Positions 24,421-36,600 of a stretch of 60,000 bases of DNA are shown piece after piece (positions within the stretch are counted from its first letter, which is position 1; each line of letters begins with the position of its first letter). Location: contig OX485807.1 in assembly GCA_950295325.1 (NCBI GenBank), positions 25,951,666 to 26,011,665 of the forward strand, written 5' to 3'. The notes beneath the pieces were generated by a model. The model was given only the letters and a program-made list of their open reading frames with translations, searched no databases and was not told the DNA's origin. Position numbers and translations under genes: made by a program. This DNA comes from Polytrichum commune. Its lineage: Eukaryota > Streptophyta > Polytrichopsida > Polytrichales > Polytrichaceae.

Positions 24421-27054
24421 GAAGTATAATCTAGTATTTATCAACCTAACATGACTTTTAGGTTGATAAATGGCCAATATTATTTTGAGAGGATCCCACT
24501 CTCTCAAAATATTGAATATCGTGTTTTGACAGAGTTTTGAAATTGATGCAGATACCATTAAATTTGGCCGGAAATGTAAGTAATAGGCAATTATGAATAA
24601 AGCCAAGTGGTTGGGAAAGGTAGGGGTATCATGATAATTTGGCAGGTGTGAGTCCAAATCCACCACCCTTAAGCGTCCTAGTCCGGGTGATGGCTTTGAG
24701 AATCACATGTATCTCTTACAACCTTGAACCATGTGCAAAGTAATTTTTATGTCCAAAAGAACACATATTGTTTCCACTCATTGTGCTTTATTAATGTTAG
24801 CCTCTTGGCTTGTGCTAGAGTTGGCCTTCTCAAGAGTCCACCCCGCGGCTTTAGCCACACATGCCCTTAAGGACATTCCCCTCGCTCGTTTAACCTTCAC
24901 TTCTTTTTTCTTGTCATTGCAAGAGTCTTCCACCTTCTCCATTAATAATGCAAGTGAGTAATTTTGACCGGGAGAGTCAAGTGTTGAAAAACACTTTACT
25001 CAACGGCTAAACACACTCATACAACCCACACGTAGCACAAACTAGCCTAATGGATCTAACTACTTAGCCACCCCTAAAATGATCTAATGTAATCTAGTTT
25101 TTTATGTGCTAACACCCACTAATTGGGCGTAGCCTTGCTAACCCCTAGATAATCTAAGTGAATTGTTGCTAGGCAACCCAGTTGCCTTCGGCCCCAACCT
25201 CGGTGTGGTCCAACCCACCAAACCAGTTGCCTTTTGATACAGTCCCGGTTGTGGCCTAGCCACCAAGCCGGCTGCCTCCTGATTACAGTCCCAGTTGTGG
25301 CTTAAACCTCCAAAGCCAGCTGCCTTTTGATACAGTCCCGGTTGTGGCCCAGCTACCAAGCCGGCTGCCTCCTGATTACAGTCCCAGTTGTGGCTTAAAC
25401 CTCCAAAGCCAGCTGCCTTCTGATACAGTCCCGGTTGTGGCCCAGCTACCAAGCCGGCTGCCTCCTGATTACAGTCCCAGTTGTGGCTTAAACCTCCAAA
25501 GCCAGCTGCCCTCTGATACAGTCCCGGTTGTGGCTTAACCCATCAAACCAGCTGCCTTTTGATACAGTCCCGGTTGTGGCTTAACCCATCAAACCAGCTG
25601 CCTTTTGATACAGTCCCGGTTGTGGCCCAGCCACCAAGCCGGCTGCCTCCTGATTACAGTCCCAGTTGTGGCTTAAACCTCCAAAGCCAGCTGCCCTCTG
25701 ATACAGTCCCGGTTGTGGCTTAACCCATCAAACCAGTTGCCTTCTGATATAGTCCCGGTTGTGGCCCAGCCACCAAGCCGGCTGCCTCCTGATTACAGTC
25801 CCAGTTGTGGCTTAAACCACCAAACCAGCTGCCTTCTGATACAGTCCCAGTTGTGGCTTAAACCTCCAAAGCCAGCTGCCTCCTGATACAGTCCCGGTTG
25901 TGGCTTAACCCATCAAACCAGCTGCCTTCTGATACAGTCCCAGTTGAAGTTATAATACCCGAATGGGTATCCCAACCACTAGTTGCACCCTAATCCAAAC
26001 TCTCTCCTCCCTTAATCACATGTTTTCTAAGTTTTTCTTCTTCTTTCTTTTTTTCTTGCTCCTAAATAATGAACTAATCTAACACACTAATTCCACTAAC
26101 TACTAACTAATCAACCCATGCAACTTTAAACTCTAAGGGCTCCCTCAATTGGGAGGCATTGAGAAAGAGAGCTTAACTAATTAACTTCACTAAGAACTAA
26201 TGTATCACATACGTGGCTCAAGCTCTTAAGAGCTTGCTCCCTTGAGAGCGCTTGATGGAGAGAGAGGAAAATGAGAGAAAAAACACCTTAAGTAGCAAAG
26301 AGGGAGAGAGGGAGAGAGGGAGAGAGAGGTGAGGATAGGGTGAGAGGATTAGCACCTCCAATCACAATCCTTTAACCCTCTCCTCCAAAGTAGGGACTAA
26401 CCCCCATCCACCAAGCTTCCTTCTTCCTAAACTAACAAAGTGGATCCAAAAGTGGGCATTTAACCCGCAGAGCTCACCTTGCCTCACTTTACCCTTTACT
26501 CACATAACCAAGGCATCCTCTTATTGAAATCAAACCTTGAAATAACTACACTACACATTCTAATGCCTAAACTTAAATCCACACCACACTTCATTCTTTT
26601 TATGTTTTGTGAATAATCATAACACCTCAAAGTCAACTAAAATTGGTTTCGAAGAGTTAATCACCACATGTGGGCACCATTTTGGGCTCACAGCTGGTAT
26701 AATAAAAACAGAATTACAATGAAAAACGTGTAGAAAGAACTCAGTCATTGGATGCCAATTGCAACATGGATGATCGAAATAAACACCAAGTTCATGTGAA
26801 ATAGATACATTGGAAGAAAATATAAAAGTGGAGTGGTAGAGGACATATCTTTGACATCAATGCTGGTGAAAGATGTAGAGAGATTACTCATGAGGCCAGA
26901 AAGAAGGCATAGAAAAGCTTTGTATTTTACCTTTGAGAAAGAGAGGTTCAGACTTAGTGTGGGAAAGAAGAATGTAAGCAAGGAAGGGAAAAAAACTTGT
27001 TGACTACGATAGAAGAGACTGTGAAAACACTGGATTTTGATACAATAACAACAA
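24421..27054. other. central inter-genic part of the giant element
   Basis: Apart from the minisatellite this holds no credible gene. Short perfect hairpins occur at about 24437-24470 (TTTATCAACCTAA/TTAGGTTGATAAA) and 24476-24515 (ATTTTGAGAG/CTCTCAAAAT). A purine-rich GAGGGAGA tract lies at about 26250-26335. If the giant-element model is right, promoters for both genes should lie here; no specific site can be named. Confidence 0.5.
25185..25950 (+). repeat. minisatellite, ~46-bp unit, about 16 copies, dimeric order
   Basis: Units contain GATACAGTCCCGGTTGTGGC or GATTACAGTCCCAGTTGTGGC and alternate over much of the array, giving a ~93-bp higher-order period. Short frames open on both strands are by-products of the repeat. 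It is GC-richer than its surroundings. It sits in the central space between the divergent transposase and methyltransferase-like genes. Confidence 0.92.
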
Positions 27055-27279
27055 TGGCGATGGAAGGTGATGAAGATGCAAAGAACAAAGAACAGACAGA
27101 CGATTGTATATCGGAATCGGAAATGAAGACGCCCTCAAAAAATACAAGAAACAAAAAGGTAAGTCAACTTAACTTTCGTATAATTTGATAATGCATTAAA
27201 TGGATATGAGCTAGAAAATGACAATTACATTTAATTAAAAATTGTTTCATGATTTATAATGATAAAAATGTTAGTAAAG

Positions 27280-27975
27280 TGAACCATGTGCGTTGGCGCA
27301 CATGATATGTGAGGTGAATAAAAGAGCTTCAAAGTTAGGAGGGAGAACCATCTGCGTTGATGCATAGGGTATGGGGGATGAATAAGAGAGCTTGAAAGGT
27401 AGGAAGAAGAACCATGTGCATTAATGCAATTGGTATGTGAGGGGAGTAAACGATCTTGAAAGTTAGGTTGGAGAATCATATGCGTTGACGCATAAGGGTG
27501 GTAGTTATTTAGAGAGATTATAAGTTAGGAGAGAGAACCATGTGCGTTGACGCACATTATATGTGGTAGTAACTTAGAAAGGTTATAAGTTAGGAGGGAG
27601 AACCTTGTGCGTTGACGCATATGGTATGTGATAACGACTTAAAGAGGTTAATAAGTTAGGAGGGAGAATCTTGTGCGTTGACGCACAAGATATGTGACAG
27701 CAAGTTAAAAAGGTTGTAAGTTAGGAGGGAAAACCTTGTGCGTTGGCGCGCAGGGTATTTGACAACGACTTAAAGACGTTATAAATTAGGAGAGAGAACC
27801 TTGTGTATTGACGCAAAGGGTATGTGGCAGTGACTTAAAGAGGTTATAAGTTAGGAGGCTGAACCTTGTGCGTTGACACACAGGGTATGTGATGGCGAGT
27901 GAAGGAGTGTGAAAGTTAGGAAAGAGAATCATGTGCGTGAACGCACAAGGTATGTGCCGGCGACTTGGAGAGCAT
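27280..27975 (+). repeat. ~64-bp tandem array, each unit with a palindromic core
   Basis: Eleven units of about 64 bp, each reading roughly GTTAGGAGGGAGAACC followed by the near-palindrome TTGTGCGTTGACGCACAAG, then GGTATGTG and a variable A/G-rich arm. Compensating changes keep the core self-complementary in many units (e.g. TATGCGTTGACGCATA at about 27480). Two isolated cores recur at about 28424 and 28491. The array lies in the first intron of the methyltransferase-like pseudogene. Confidence 0.9.
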
Positions 27976-28599
27976 AAGAGTAAAAATGAAGACCTATTGT
28001 GTGAATTGAAAACAACGCATAAATGATTGGAGCAATGAATTCGTACAATATGGAGTTGAGATGCAAAAAGGGGGAAATATGTGTGTTGGAACATACTTGC
28101 AGTATGTAATAGGGGCTAGAAAAACATGAAAAACAGTAGGAAATGTTTTTTTGCCCGCAAACTTGAAATCTACGTGGTGGCCAGAAACAATGAAATCCAT
28201 TGAAGAATGAGGAGGGATAATGATATTAAAGAAAAAATTATAAGAAAAAATTATAGCTACGGAGATTTAGATAATATACGGTATTTTTATTCTATTTTTT
28301 GGACACGATTTGGATTATTTACAAATTTTACAAGTTTTGACAAATCTATCAAATCCAAACTTCCAATGGCATATGTACAACGTCCACATCACTATTTCCA
28401 ATGGTCCAAAGTCTATTATGTGGACCTTGTGCGTAAATGCACAAGGTTTGCAATAGCAATTTTCAAATGTATGTAGCTAGGCGCATAGACCATGTGCGTT
28501 AACGTACAAGGTATACCCTAGTTCTTTAGGGTGAGCCGCCACCCTAATCGTACAGTACTTAGCTGCCAAGTTCACGGCCTAGGACTTTTTCCCTTTTCG

Positions 28600-28860
28600 T
28601 CTTGTTGATGGTGGTGCTACTATTGCTACTCCTTTTATGTTATTGTTGTTGGTTTTGTTGTTGGTGCTATTCTTCTCTCGTTGGTTTTGCTACTGGTGTT
28701 GCTCATCTGCTGTTGGTATTGTTGTTGGTGTTGCTTCTTTGCTGTTGTTATTTTTTTGCTGTTGTTTTGCTATTAGTGCTACAACTTTATTGTTCATTGT
28801 TTTGTTGCTACTTCTCTTCATCCTACTCTTGGGTATTTTCCTTATCTAATTCCTCTTCTT
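28600..28860 (+). repeat. TTG/CTGTTG-rich low-complexity stretch
   Basis: Imperfect GTTGTTG/CTACTG repeats give leucine/cysteine-rich open frames that are not a gene. The stretch lies in the same intron as the palindromic array, shortly before the exon at 28963. Confidence 0.75.
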
Positions 28861-29460
28861 TTAAGCATGTTCTCTTTTGTAATCTATAATATCATATATT
28901 TATTGGGATGGTTTGGTTTATTAAAATGATTTAAAAAAACTTCTCTCATTGTTTGCATTTAGGACCAACCAATGGATGTGGTGAATATTGTTCATAATTC
29001 TACTCATGATGAATCTATAAAAAATTCAACTTAAGATCATTCATCTCTACCACTTCATCATTATCAAGATATTACATCAACTTTCCATAATAAGAAAAAG
29101 AATCACATGAACCCTCAATGATTTTTACTCCAATGAAGGCAATGATGGTGATGATAAAACCTATCAAGAGAAAGTGTGAAAGCTTACGGACAAACAAAAG
29201 GTCAACTCAACTGGTACAATTTTTTCAATCCGTGCTAAATCCAAGTCTCGTTTGGTTGCTATGCCTATTGTGCGTCATGCCTTAAAGGGTTGCATTATTA
29301 AATTAGAGGTCAATTTTTTCAACAGTTATCGTGATGGTGATTGTGTGTTTTATATATCGTTCACTGATTCTAAAAAAAAATCAACTTATGAATGAGGAGG
29401 TTCGTGCATGTTGGAGCCCAAACTAGGCTTAAGCCAATGTCATATTTGAATCTCAATTGG

Positions 29461-29468
29461 ATGCAAAC
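29461..29468 (+). repeat. hAT target-site duplication (left), ATGCAAAC
   Basis: Eight bases identical to 33664-33671, directly abutting the left terminus. Eight bp is the hallmark length for hAT insertions. Confidence 0.95.
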
Positions 29469-29497
29469 CAGAGCCCAACATTGGGTGCCTATGCCCA

Positions 29498-29660
29498 TAG
29501 GTTTTGGGTGGGCATGGGTGCGATATTATGTTCATGGGCGGGCATGGGTGGGCGTGGGTGCAATATTATTTTTCATGGGTGGGCGTGGGTGCGATATTAT
29601 TTTTCATGGGTGGGCGTGGGTGCAATATTATTGTTCATGGGTGGGCATGGGCTATAGAAA
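29498..29660 (+). repeat. hAT left subterminal repeats
   Basis: Four imperfect units of GGGTGGGC-TGGGTGC(A/G)ATATTAT followed by TTTTTCAT. The same TGGGTGGGCATGGG core recurs near the right end at 33510-33610, with a TGGACACA-TCATGCTA filler instead. Confidence 0.85.
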
Positions 29661-29755
29661 AGCATATTGAATGAGCTCTCATTCAAATGCTTTCGACGGT
29701 TGCGTGGAGGACCGGACTATGTTACATGTTGGATTACTCTACTAACCCCTTATGA

Positions 29756-30969
29756 CGGCGTGATGCTGAGACTGCCATCTGTGCCAGGAATGATTTCCTG
29801 GCAGTCATGAATCATGAGATGCGCACACCAATGCATGCAATTATTGCTTTATCTTCTCTTCTTCAAGAAACAGGGTTGACACCTGAACATCGTTCTATGG
29901 TAGATACCATACTTAAAAGCAGCAATCTGCTAGCAACGCTGATCAATGATGTGTTGGACCTCTCTCAGCTGGAAGATGGGAGCTTGGAGCTGGAAACTCG
30001 CACTTTCATCCTTCCTGGTGTATTCAAGGAGGTATGTTGCAAATGATCTTCTTCAGTTTGGCTGTATCCCACTCATCTAAAATTGCACCTTGCCACATGG
30101 TTGAAGGATTTAGCAGCTGAATCTCTACAGCAGGTCATTTGCTTTCAATGCTTGTTGAGGAGTATATCATATCTGGTGGGTTATTTATTATTCGTTCTTT
30201 TATGTTTATTGGTACAGGTTATGAAATTGGTTTCACCTATTGCTTCAGTGAAGAAGCTGAAATCAGTATTGATTCTTGCACGGGACCTCCCTGAGCATGT
30301 GGTTGGTGATGAGAAGAGGCTTATGCAAACTATTCTCAATGTGGTTGGAAATGCAGTGAAGTTTACCAAAGAAGGGGTTGTGATGGTGCGATTTTATGTT
30401 AACAAAAGTGATATGCAGTTGGATCCTCATGTGCCAGATTTTATTCCAACACAGGATGAGCATCACTGCAACATCAGAGTTGAGGTACAGATTCAAGTAT
30501 AAGTTGTGTCTGTAATTTTTATTTCAGTAAACCTTGAAGCACCCTTGTGATTGGTAGGGTAGTTTGATATTTCCTGTCAGGCATTGAGGTACTGCAGTTG
30601 TATAATCATACGTTGAGGCGCTTATACACACGATGAGAGTAGTGGTGTGTATAGTTGAGTCAAAGGTTATTCTTGGCTTGGGTTGGTTTAAAGTACATGT
30701 GGTCAATGGGTGAAGGTTGCAGTTGATAACTGAGCCATTATTGCTTAGTCAGTATTCTCTTTGTACATTTGTATGTACTTTTTGGTTGAGGTTTCTTTGT
30801 GGAAGGACTTCCAACACAATCTGGTTCATATGTGGAAAATACACACCCTTTCTTGCCAGAAATAAACTAGGCTTTTTGTTAACATTTCCAACCTGTATGG
30901 CAGGTGAGAGATACTGGAGTAGGTTTGAATCCACAAGAGATTCCAAAGCTATTCAATAAGTTCCTTCAG
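29756..30969 (+). pseudogene. captured ethylene-receptor (ETR/ERS-type) histidine-kinase fragment
   Basis: Three exons (29756-30031, 30218-30484, 30904-30969) with GT/AG introns and phase-0 junctions give about 203 codons without a stop. Exon 1 holds [20 protein letters not shown], with the phospho-acceptor His codon at 29813-29815 and the dimerisation helices. Exon 2 holds the N box ([11 protein letters not shown], Asn codon at 30350-30352). Exon 3 holds the G1 box (RDTGVGLNPQEIPKLFNKF). Missing: the ethylene-binding membrane segments, the GAF domain, the F and G2 boxes and any receiver domain. A TGA stands just before the first homologous codon. Retained introns show capture at DNA level. 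Full receptors sit in the ER membrane and signal through CTR1-type kinases. This fragment cannot bind ethylene, though a chimeric transcript could be made. Confidence 0.93.
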
Positions 30970-31338
30970 GTTGTTTACAGGAAAATCTAAGCCCATTAGG
31001 AGTCTCAATCAAGAAGTAGGTCACATGTTCATTGGCGGATACATACATGCTTGGCAATGTATGATGAGAATCTGAGACTTATTCTTGAATTATTTTGAGA
31101 CATACGAATTCTTGAAGATTCTTCGAACTCGCTTTTTGAGTGAATGGATATGTCCAGGATAACTTACATCGAGAAGAGCTTTAATAAGTTAGCAGTGCAT
31201 TCTGCGTATTCAGAGTATTTTCGAAGCTCAGGGTTTATTTGCCTTTGATCTTCCAGCATTTGAGCCCATCTGAGGCAAATCTTATTGAGGCAAAGCACAA
31301 ATTTAATGCCCACAAGTGAGTGACTAGGGCTTATTGAG

Positions 31339-33419
31339 ATGGTGCCATCTAGCTCTAGTTCGATAAATGCACAAGTGATCGAGAAGGAATTAAAAAAGAC
31401 ATTGCCGAATGACTCCGATCGTGTATTTTCATTGCGCAAGAACCATGCTGGTCTGAATTCTACTCTTTGGAAAACTTTTGGCATCGTGCAACAATATGGT
31501 AAGGACTGTGAATATGCAGCGTGCTTCAATTGCAAGAAAGTATACACATTCAAGAAAACCACGGGTACTAGGACCATAAATGATCATAAGTGCCTTAAGG
31601 GTGAAAGATTGGAAAGTGGAGCAATGAATGTATTTGCAACAAAGGGTGTCCCCACCACACATGATAAAAAGAAGATGACGCTTGCCGCTGCCAACTTTTG
31701 CGCAATTGACCTCCGACCATTTGAATCAATAGCCGGACATGGTTTGAAAGGGCTTATTCAAACAACTTTGGACATCGGTGTTGCAAGTAATAAACGACTT
31801 ATGGTTGATGACCTCTTGTGTCAACCAATTACCGCCAGACGCAATATAGAGACCCGTGCGACGAAGGGGCGTGCCATAGTGGCAAAGTGTCTTCAAGAAC
31901 ACATTGATACCGACGTATCCATGGCAAACACCCTTGATCTATGGACAGACAGTATCAAGAAGGTAGCTTATATATCTGTCACGGCGCACTACATCGATGA
32001 AGAGTTTGTTTTGTTTGATCGAACATTGCATGTGAAGCATGCTCGCGATGAGAACCACACCACTGTTATGGTTTTGGATGAATTCAAGGAAGCTTTGGAC
32101 ATCTTCGGTATCAAGGATTTGGTGTTTGATAAAATCACTGTTGTGGCGGATTGTGGATCAAACATTGTCGCTGAAGATGACATTTCAAGCGAGTTTAACT
32201 TGTTTGGATGCATTGATCATAAAATTGCAAATTGTCTGACCTATGTATTCAACAAGACTACGAAACATGTTGATGGTAAGAAGAGCAAGCCTTTTATCGA
32301 TACCTTGATGAGCCCAACATGGCAGTCCTATACTCTCTCATTGATGCATGTAAGAGTTTGGTTGCATACTTTAAAAAATCAAATCTTCAATCAAAGTTGT
32401 CGAAGACATTGAAACAAGAGAATGCAACCAGATGGAACTCACTATACCATTGTCTGCTTAGTGGTTCTGAAATGCTAATTGAGGTGATCGATCTACTGAA
32501 GCAGAAGGATGCACTGCGGAAAATTGCCTCAATCTCAGAGACCTTTTTGAAACACTTAATTGACTTATTGACACCATTTCAAAAGGCAACTCTTGATCTC
32601 GAACAATTCAAAGAGCTGACATTGCATAAGGTTGTATTTTGGCGATTTCAACTGTTGAAGCATCTAAAACCTATTATGAACGATGTGATTAATGACGATG
32701 GTACCGTCAAGACGAGCAAAGACTCCCCTCCGATCATAGCTTGTAAGGACCTCTTGACACCACTAGTGCAAGAGAAGATGAAGCTCGATGTGCTTCATGT
32801 TGTAGCAACACTTCTGGATCCCGTTATGAAGAACCATATGCGCAAGATGGAGGTTTCTGACGCTTTAGTTACTAAGGCGAAAACAAAATTGAGGGAGCTT
32901 ATGCGCTCGATTGGCACAGGAAAGGTTTTAGCAAATTTGGATCATGAGAAAGATGATGCACCGGCCCCACCACAAAAGAAGCACTGTACTGTTGACCCGA
33001 CGTCTATGTACGATGAATTTGAGGATGAGTTAGAAGAGAATCATGACAATGGGGCTAAGATCCTAGTTGTCAACAACCTCGACGCATGTATTGAGCTTGA
33101 GTTCAGTATGTATGAGACATACAAGGTCACTGATTTTGAAAAAAATGAGATCATTGTAGCGGTCAGCTTAGCATTGCCAGTGAAACATGATACTACTGCT
33201 AAATTCAGTATTCTCTTGTGGTGGAAGTTGAAAGGAGCCCCCACATTCCCCATCATGTTGCGCATGGCGCGTTCGGTTTTATGCATCCCTGCATCCAGCT
33301 CCAAATCGGAGTCAAACTTCTCGGGTGCAGGGAATACGCTAACCAAGAAGCGCTCCGCGCTGAAGCCAACGACAATGAACGACCTTTTATTTGTCCGATC
33401 CAACCAAGACTTGGTGTAG
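31339..33419 (+). pseudogene. hAT transposase with a single frameshift
   Basis: Two overlapping frames (31339-32412 and 32319-33419) join into one ~690-aa hAT transposase. In order: a BED-type zinc finger (C-x2-C at about residues 59-62, then H and C, near 31515-31595); the RNase H-like core with LWTD, VVADCGSN and a CIDH (C-x2-H) motif; an all-alpha insertion; and the C-terminal dimerisation region (IPASSSKSESNFSGAG, then KKRSALKP). The frame changes at about 32292-32300, where a T run appears one base short relative to the downstream frame. Family function: cut-and-paste transposition with 8-bp duplications. It is otherwise undamaged. A read or assembly error in the T run would make it intact. 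Confidence 0.93.
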
Positions 33420-33663
33420 GCGGGTTATAAACATTACACAATTTTTGAATATATGAGTGCAATTTTTGAATACATGGGCGTAATTTTTGAATACATGGGC
33501 GCAATTTGAATAGCATGGGTGGGCATGGGTGGACACATTCATGCTATGGGTGGGCATGAGTGGACACATGTCATGCTATGGGTGGGCATGGGTGGGCATA
33601 GGTCGCTGCTGATGGTCATGGTCTGGGTATGGGTACAAATTCAAAGGGGAATGTTGGGCTCTG

Positions 33664-33671
33664 ATGCAAAC
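33664..33671 (+). repeat. hAT target-site duplication (right), ATGCAAAC
   Basis: Exact repeat of 29461-29468, abutting the right terminus. Confidence 0.95.
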
Positions 33672-36600
33672 CCTTCATTCATATCATACAAGAACAAAAT
33701 GTTCTTCATATGGGATAATAATCACAGATTTTTTGTTTGAAAAGCTATATTGACCGCGTGTATACCGATGGTTATGATCGTCACGTCTTTGTGCATCTTA
33801 TTTTTTTGGCGCCCCAGCTTAATGACATTCCAAGTTTGTTCACTTCTATGCACGACATTAACAAGTAATATTTTTATTTATTTATTTTTAATTTATATAA
33901 TGTTTGTTAACTTATATCATCATAAATCTAATTAATTCCATATTTCTTCATGTCAACGGAGAATTCTCACGTTTCTACCAATTTGGTACACTTTGTATCG
34001 GATGCAAAACATTGGTACCATGTCTTTGACTTCCTAAAAAAAACAATTGGATCCGAAAAGTTATAAACGATGTGAAGAGAAATGCGTCGAAACTTTGTAT
34101 CCTTTGATATGGCCAATTATTTTGGGTTACATTTATGGTGTAAGTTCACCAAGTTTTTTTTACTATGGATTTTTTTCTACTGTTCAGCAAGAACTTGCTG
34201 AGGCTAGCAATATTGCTCTAAACCATTACAATAAAATTATTTCCCTCGAAAAAACATCATAAGGAGTTTTAAAACCAATGTCTATAGTTGTCAACAAAAA
34301 AAAATGTAATGTTATCTTCTAGTTTTACAAAACAACTAGAAATTGCCGACATCAACCTCACACCTTTTTTTAAAGAAGTTAAGTATCATTGGGGTTCATT
34401 TTTGGTACCTGAAATATTATAAGAGAAACTCCACCATGTTGCCGTCAGTAATGTGGGTGCAGAAGTCAAAGTCGGATGACTCAAAGTTTGGAATAACAAT
34501 ATATTTAACAAAAATGCATTATATTTTCTTAAATCACCCTCTTTGATTCTACATTTGATAATTGGTTATCGAATTCCACATATTGGGCACAGTTAAAAAA
34601 AAACCTATTGAAGAGCTTCACAATATTCTTCCATCTCCTCTTCATTTGCCAACAGATGACTCCATTCTCTCCAAATATATCTAAATCTAAAAGTTTGCGG
34701 CTTTTAATACAATATTTTATAGTAAACTCAAAAGTGGAAAAATAAAAAAATACAAGATTTGGAAGGAGCAACCCAATATCGATCTTGCTATGAAACGTGT
34801 ATTATACATGTACAATTTAGTATATTTGTTAAATGGTCGTATAATATTTGGCTCATAATATTTTTGTGTGTAGGTATTTCTGATATGTTTTGATTCCGCA
34901 TATGTGCGTTACAAAGGAATCTCGGTTTTTTCCAAATTGGCGTGACACTGGTGCAAAAGATTCATGCATGTACACTACTGAGATTTGTTTGGATTGGTCA
35001 CTCCCACACGACGAGGATTATGACTGGTATCTTGATTGTCCTAAGAATGCATGCTTGTCTGATGAGACAAAATTGTACAACTTAAACTTTGAAAGCCACA
35101 ACCAAGAAAGACAAAACGTCATAAGAGAAATAATATTCATGAAAAAAAATTACAAATTCAATAAAAAATTTTACAACCTGCAATTTTACAACCTGATGAA
35201 TCGTTTATTCTAGTCAATGATTTGAATAAAAATACATTCGAAGGCGAAGGATAAAAATATGGGTGCAATGTACTGGATTTTCATTAGTCGAGCACCTATG
35301 ACGTTATTCATCGTGCACCAACGAATGTTTTGAGAAGAAAGTTATTCATATTCAAGAATTTTTTTTCACCCTCTCATTTGCTTGATCTGCTCTACCAAAA
35401 ACAAGTATGAAGGGATGGATGTAGGCCCACATGAGTGGATTGAATGACGGACATTTATTGAAAATGTAAATAATTTTAACTTGGTATTTTGTTTATTATT
35501 GTTACTTTCATTTGATTTAATTTTGTTTCCGATTCTTCTTTTTTGGATTTTTGTGGTTTTTCAGTTCAATAACAATCGGAAATTTTATGTCATGGGAACT
35601 CCGACCCCTTTCGATGTAGACTTAATTTTTCTCCAATTTCATGACGGTCTTGACTTCAACCTCTCAAATCAACCTATTAAAATTCTTCTATGGAATAATA
35701 TTTTTTGCTATTGATGTGCAAACCAAGAAGGTTTCGAATCCAACCTTAAACAACAGCAACATGAAAGTTCTTGGAACTTTTATTTGCCTAAATTTGTACA
35801 TGGTTTTCAAGGATCCAGAGTGTCCCACCTACATTATAAGTATTACACATTACAATGGTTTTAATGTAGTTATTTTGATGCTCTTTGTATTGTATAATAT
35901 CTAAACACAATTTGTATGTTTCTGGAGACTCTAGCATTTTTGGCTCATGTCTTGGTTAGGGATTTTACTACCACAAAATCCACGAGACAACCAAAATCCA
36001 TGTTTTTTGGTACTGGATTGAAAAGCAAAAACTTGCTTTTAAATTTTGTGGATGAAAAAAACATGTTCCTTCAAAAATTGGGAAGACCTTGGAGGGGGCC
36101 ATATAAAAAATTGCCGCATTTTTTCCAAGACCTTATTGAATTGTTTACACCAACAGATGGACGCATTGTTGATTTGACATGTTCCACTAGAGCTTCTATC
36201 TTGGCAACATGTGCATGTGGCAAACATCTTGCATTCGAGGGTGATAACGATATGTTTGAACACATATTGAAACCACTTTTGGAAAAGGTTCCGAAAGAGG
36301 GGTCATCTAAGGAGAATATTTAAGCTCTTACAGGAGAAGATCAAGGGGAGGTCATTTAGTGCATTTTAAAAACGATGTGCGGCATAATATAGGGAGGATT
36401 AAAAATCATTTGACATAAAAATTATAAAAGAATTCAAGATATTGAAGGGTCCATTAAAAGTACATAAGCCCATAAGCCCATTACAAGTAAAATAGATAGG
36501 TATAAAATATGGGCCATTCCCTTTTAGTAAAAATAATATAAGGGTTGAAAATAAGGATCTTAGGATGTATGTTTAGTAGAATCAATTTCATACACATGCC

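Larger units (their letters stand above)
29469..33663 (+). mobile_element. complete hAT transposon carrying an ethylene-receptor gene fragment
   Basis: The element is 4195 bp, with perfect 14-bp inverted ends CAGAGCCCAACATT (29469-29482 and 33650-33663) and an exact 8-bp target duplication ATGCAAAC. Subterminal GGGTGGGC(A/G)TGGG repeats lie at about 29498-29660 (four ~44-bp units) and 33510-33610, in direct orientation; such motifs are typical transposase binding regions. Inside are, in one orientation, a captured three-exon ethylene-receptor fragment (29756-30969) and the element's own transposase (31339-33419, one frameshift). It is inserted in the methyltransferase-like pseudogene. The perfect ends suggest it is much younger than its host element. 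Confidence 0.93.

Noticed and set aside
25138-25538. Repeat-containing proteins on either strand (PQPGLYQKAAGFGG-type repeats)
   Set aside because: The frames exist only because the ~46-bp units happen to lack stops in places. They end inside the array and both strands are open.
27280-27975. CRISPR-like array of palindromic repeats
   Set aside because: The sequence between cores is itself conserved from unit to unit, so there are no unique spacers; the window is a plant genome.
28602-28889. Leucine/cysteine-rich membrane protein
   Set aside because: Derived from GTTGTTG low-complexity repeats with no start context or homology; sits in a predicted intron.
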